Source: CAWCPR01 sp963797475 (lineage in GTDB: Bacteria; Chloroflexota; Anaerolineae; Anaerolineales; UBA4823). From it: a stretch of DNA of 64,000 nt. This document shows, in pieces, positions 62,292 to 64,000 of this stretch (its first letter is position 1; every line of letters begins with the position of its first letter). The translations under genes and the position numbers were made by a program. The notes under the pieces are model-generated. The model did no database searches. It worked only from the letters and a program-made list of their open reading frames with translations, and was not told the DNA's origin. Location of the stretch: the NCBI GenBank assembly GCA_963797475.1, contig CAWCPR010000001.1:1984001-2048000 (forward strand). The letters run 5' to 3'.

Positions 62292-64000
62292 TTGCCCCTG
62301 GTTGTGGCTGCTGACCCGATTACAATGGACAGCCCGATCTGGGCAGATACAACCTTACCCGGCTCGAATGAGGTGGCTTTATTCAGAGAACCATTCACCC
62401 TGAGTGAAACGCTTGCCAGCGCGAAACTGGCGATCTTTGCCGACACGCGTTACGAAGCCTGGTTGGACGGCGCCTGGGTCGGGAACGGTCCGGCCCGCTT
62501 TTCCCGCGCCACCCATGAATACGATCTTTACAATTTTGGGACTCTGGCGCCCGGACCGCATATCATCGCTGTCCTGGTCCAATGGGCGCCAAACGTCCGG
62601 CGCTCCGAATCCACCTCGCCCTACCTGCAGGCTCACATCCAGGGGGAGCGCGGCAGCCAGTTTTTTGTAATCGCCCGCACAAGTCCGGCCTGGAAAAGCA
62701 TGCGCTCGGACGCCTGGGAGGAGAATGCGGCGCCGGTCCACTCCTGGGGGCTGATCGGGCCAACGGAACTCCTCGACCTTTCCAGACTGCCGGCCAATTG
62801 GATGCGGCCGGAATACCCGGACCTGGATTGGCCGGGGGCCCAGGTGAAGGACCTTTCCGAGCAAGTGGTCAACAGCGCCCAAATAGCGCCGCTTCTGGAT
62901 CTTTCCACTCACCAGCTCCCCGATTTCAAACCCGAGTTGATCCTATCTGAAGCCCAGTTCTCACCCGCGAAAATCACCTACCGGCCGCGCTCGATCCCCT
63001 TTCTGGAGCGCGTCCCGATCCAGGCTAAAGCGATCGACGCCGGCCTGCTCTCCCCGGGCAGAAACCTGGCTGAGCTTGTCCCCCCACTGCCCAATCCATA
63101 CAGCCTGAGCTTTACGGCCTTGCAGAACACATCTTTCAATATCGAGACGCTTTATACCCCTGATACCCCCATCTCAAGCTCGATCCGGCTCGACGGGCAG
63201 GTCCTGAATTGGATGCCGGCGGGTCACTTGCGCCCGGATGTTTACCAGGCTTCCTCGCCGGTCCTTTCCGGAGCGCACCAGCTCACGTTTACAGAGATCC
63301 CAACTCAAGGGCTGACGTTCAGCATTTCCAACACAGCCCAAATCAGCGCCAGCCTGCCGTTTGCCCAGGGATTGAACGCCGGAAGGCGGCTGCTGTTATC
63401 TAAACCTGAGAGCCGGCCTGACCTGGTGCAAATCTCCGGCAGTCAAAATCTGGACGTCGAGTTTGACGACCTGCCTGCTTACATCCTCCTGGATCTTGGG
63501 CGGGTGATCCAGGGTCGAGTGGAAGCCCAGGTGAGCGGGGCTGCCGGCGCGATCATCGATATGGGCTGGGACGAGCGCCTGTTGGGCGGGAAGCGCGCCC
63601 TGCCCTACCCGGGTTCGCTGCACCCACAATGGGACCAGGTCAATTCCTGGATCCTGGACGGCACAACACGTTCAGCTCTCCACCATCGACACGCGTGCCG
63701 GGCGTTATATCCTCATCGCCGTATGGGGCAAAGGTCCTGTGAAGCTGGACCACTTGCAGGTTTATGAGGAGCGTTATCCGGTGACCCTGAGCGGCAACTT
63801 TTCCTCCTCCGACCCGCGTCTAAACCAGGTCTGGCAGGTGGGGATCAACACACTGTTTGCCAATATGAGCGACGGCTACGCCGATCCCTGGCGCGAGCGC
63901 GGCCAGTGGTGGGGGGACGCCTTTGTGGATTATTACGCCAACCTGGCTGCATTTGGCGATACCACGCTTTTACGGCGCGGATTGTATTTGATGGCCGAAG
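62292..64000 (+). pseudogene. alpha-L-rhamnosidase (GH78-like), 3' end beyond window, frameshifted at 63669
   Basis: The frame is open from 62127 but the first usual start codon is TTG 62292. In frame before it, 62163-62290 encode RRFFPAILILASC, a lipoprotein-type signal with a lipobox, and no ATG/GTG/TTG follows the stop at 62124. The true start is therefore uncertain. Residues 30-130 form a beta domain (FADTRYEAWLDGAWVGNGPA). At 63669 one extra C shifts the frame; the next frame continues with SSSDPRLNQVWQVGI and ADPWRERGQWWGDAF, the catalytic-domain start of GH78 enzymes. It would cleave terminal rhamnose or a similar deoxyhexose outside the cell. Confidence 0.75.

Noticed and set aside
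1..64000. Mobile island, prophage, CRISPR or RNA genes
   Set aside because: No integrase, transposase, tRNA end, phage gene or regular repeat array was seen on either strand.

Overview
The window is one continuous, single-direction surface-glycan biosynthesis region. Every gene I can support (56) lies on the + strand, mostly with gaps under 70 bases or with stop/start overlaps. There are no rRNA, tRNA, CRISPR, phage or transposase genes. The GC-rich sequence, the many GT4 and GT-C glycosyltransferases, long-tailed membrane proteins and a secreted protein with an Ala/Thr/Pro-rich loop fit a free-living environmental bacterium. Chloroflexota (Anaerolineae-like) is my best guess, but it is inference from gene style and not from a marker gene.

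Layout. 1-11.4 kb: tail of a Wzx-type flippase, a run of GT4/GT2 glycosyltransferases and two polytopic membrane proteins. 11.4-18 kb: a winged-helix regulator, two sugar-nucleotide epimerase/reductase genes (one is GDP-fucose synthase), an ABC polysaccharide exporter (Wzm/Wzt type) and a capsule-type GT-B enzyme. 18-24 kb: a methyltransferase, UDP-GlcNAc 4,6-dehydratase, RmlD-like reductase, a NeuB-family nonulosonate synthase and an SpsF-like cytidylyltransferase. 24-32.4 kb: glycosyltransferases, a sulfotransferase, a Gfo/Idh/MocA dehydrogenase and a CBS-fused nucleotide-sugar dehydrogenase. 32.4-42.3 kb: ManC, HAD phosphatase, second NeuB, CMP-sugar synthetase, hydroxyacid dehydrogenase, a bifunctional PAPS synthase, SDR, another CMP-sugar synthetase and a third NeuB fused to a sugar-isomerase barrel. 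42.3-48.9 kb: a capsule-type transferase, methyltransferase, then a translationally coupled cassette: acyl carrier protein, aminoacyl-tRNA-synthetase-like amino acid:carrier-protein ligase, GNAT, AAC(3)-like acyltransferase and an aminopeptidase-like protein. 49-60 kb: two tandem sulfotransferases, a CMP-sugar synthetase fused to a membrane alkaline-phosphatase-superfamily domain, a second hydroxyacid dehydrogenase/SDR pair, a Maf/DUF115-like protein, a GT-C enzyme and a GT2-sulfotransferase-GT2 group. 60.3-64 kb: a promoter, a secreted GH39/PslG-like hydrolase, strong hairpins, and the start of an alpha-L-rhamnosidase.

How it fits together. The genes argue for a sulfated, methylated heteropolysaccharide or glycoprotein glycan that contains several different ulosonic acids. 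PAPS is made locally and used by four sulfotransferases. Precursors include GDP-mannose/GDP-fucose, a UDP-4-keto-6-deoxy sugar branch and a uronate branch. The most unusual part is the carrier-protein/aaRS-like cassette at 44.85-48.93 kb, which I propose loads an amino acid on a carrier protein and transfers it to an amino sugar.

Seven genes are broken by single-base indels (around 4882, 12374, 19518, 21058, 28970, 54156, 63669), and one of these also carries an in-frame stop (28584). Because these hit one in eight genes of otherwise conserved sequence, sequencing or assembly error is as likely as true decay. I mark them as pseudogenes but describe the restored product.
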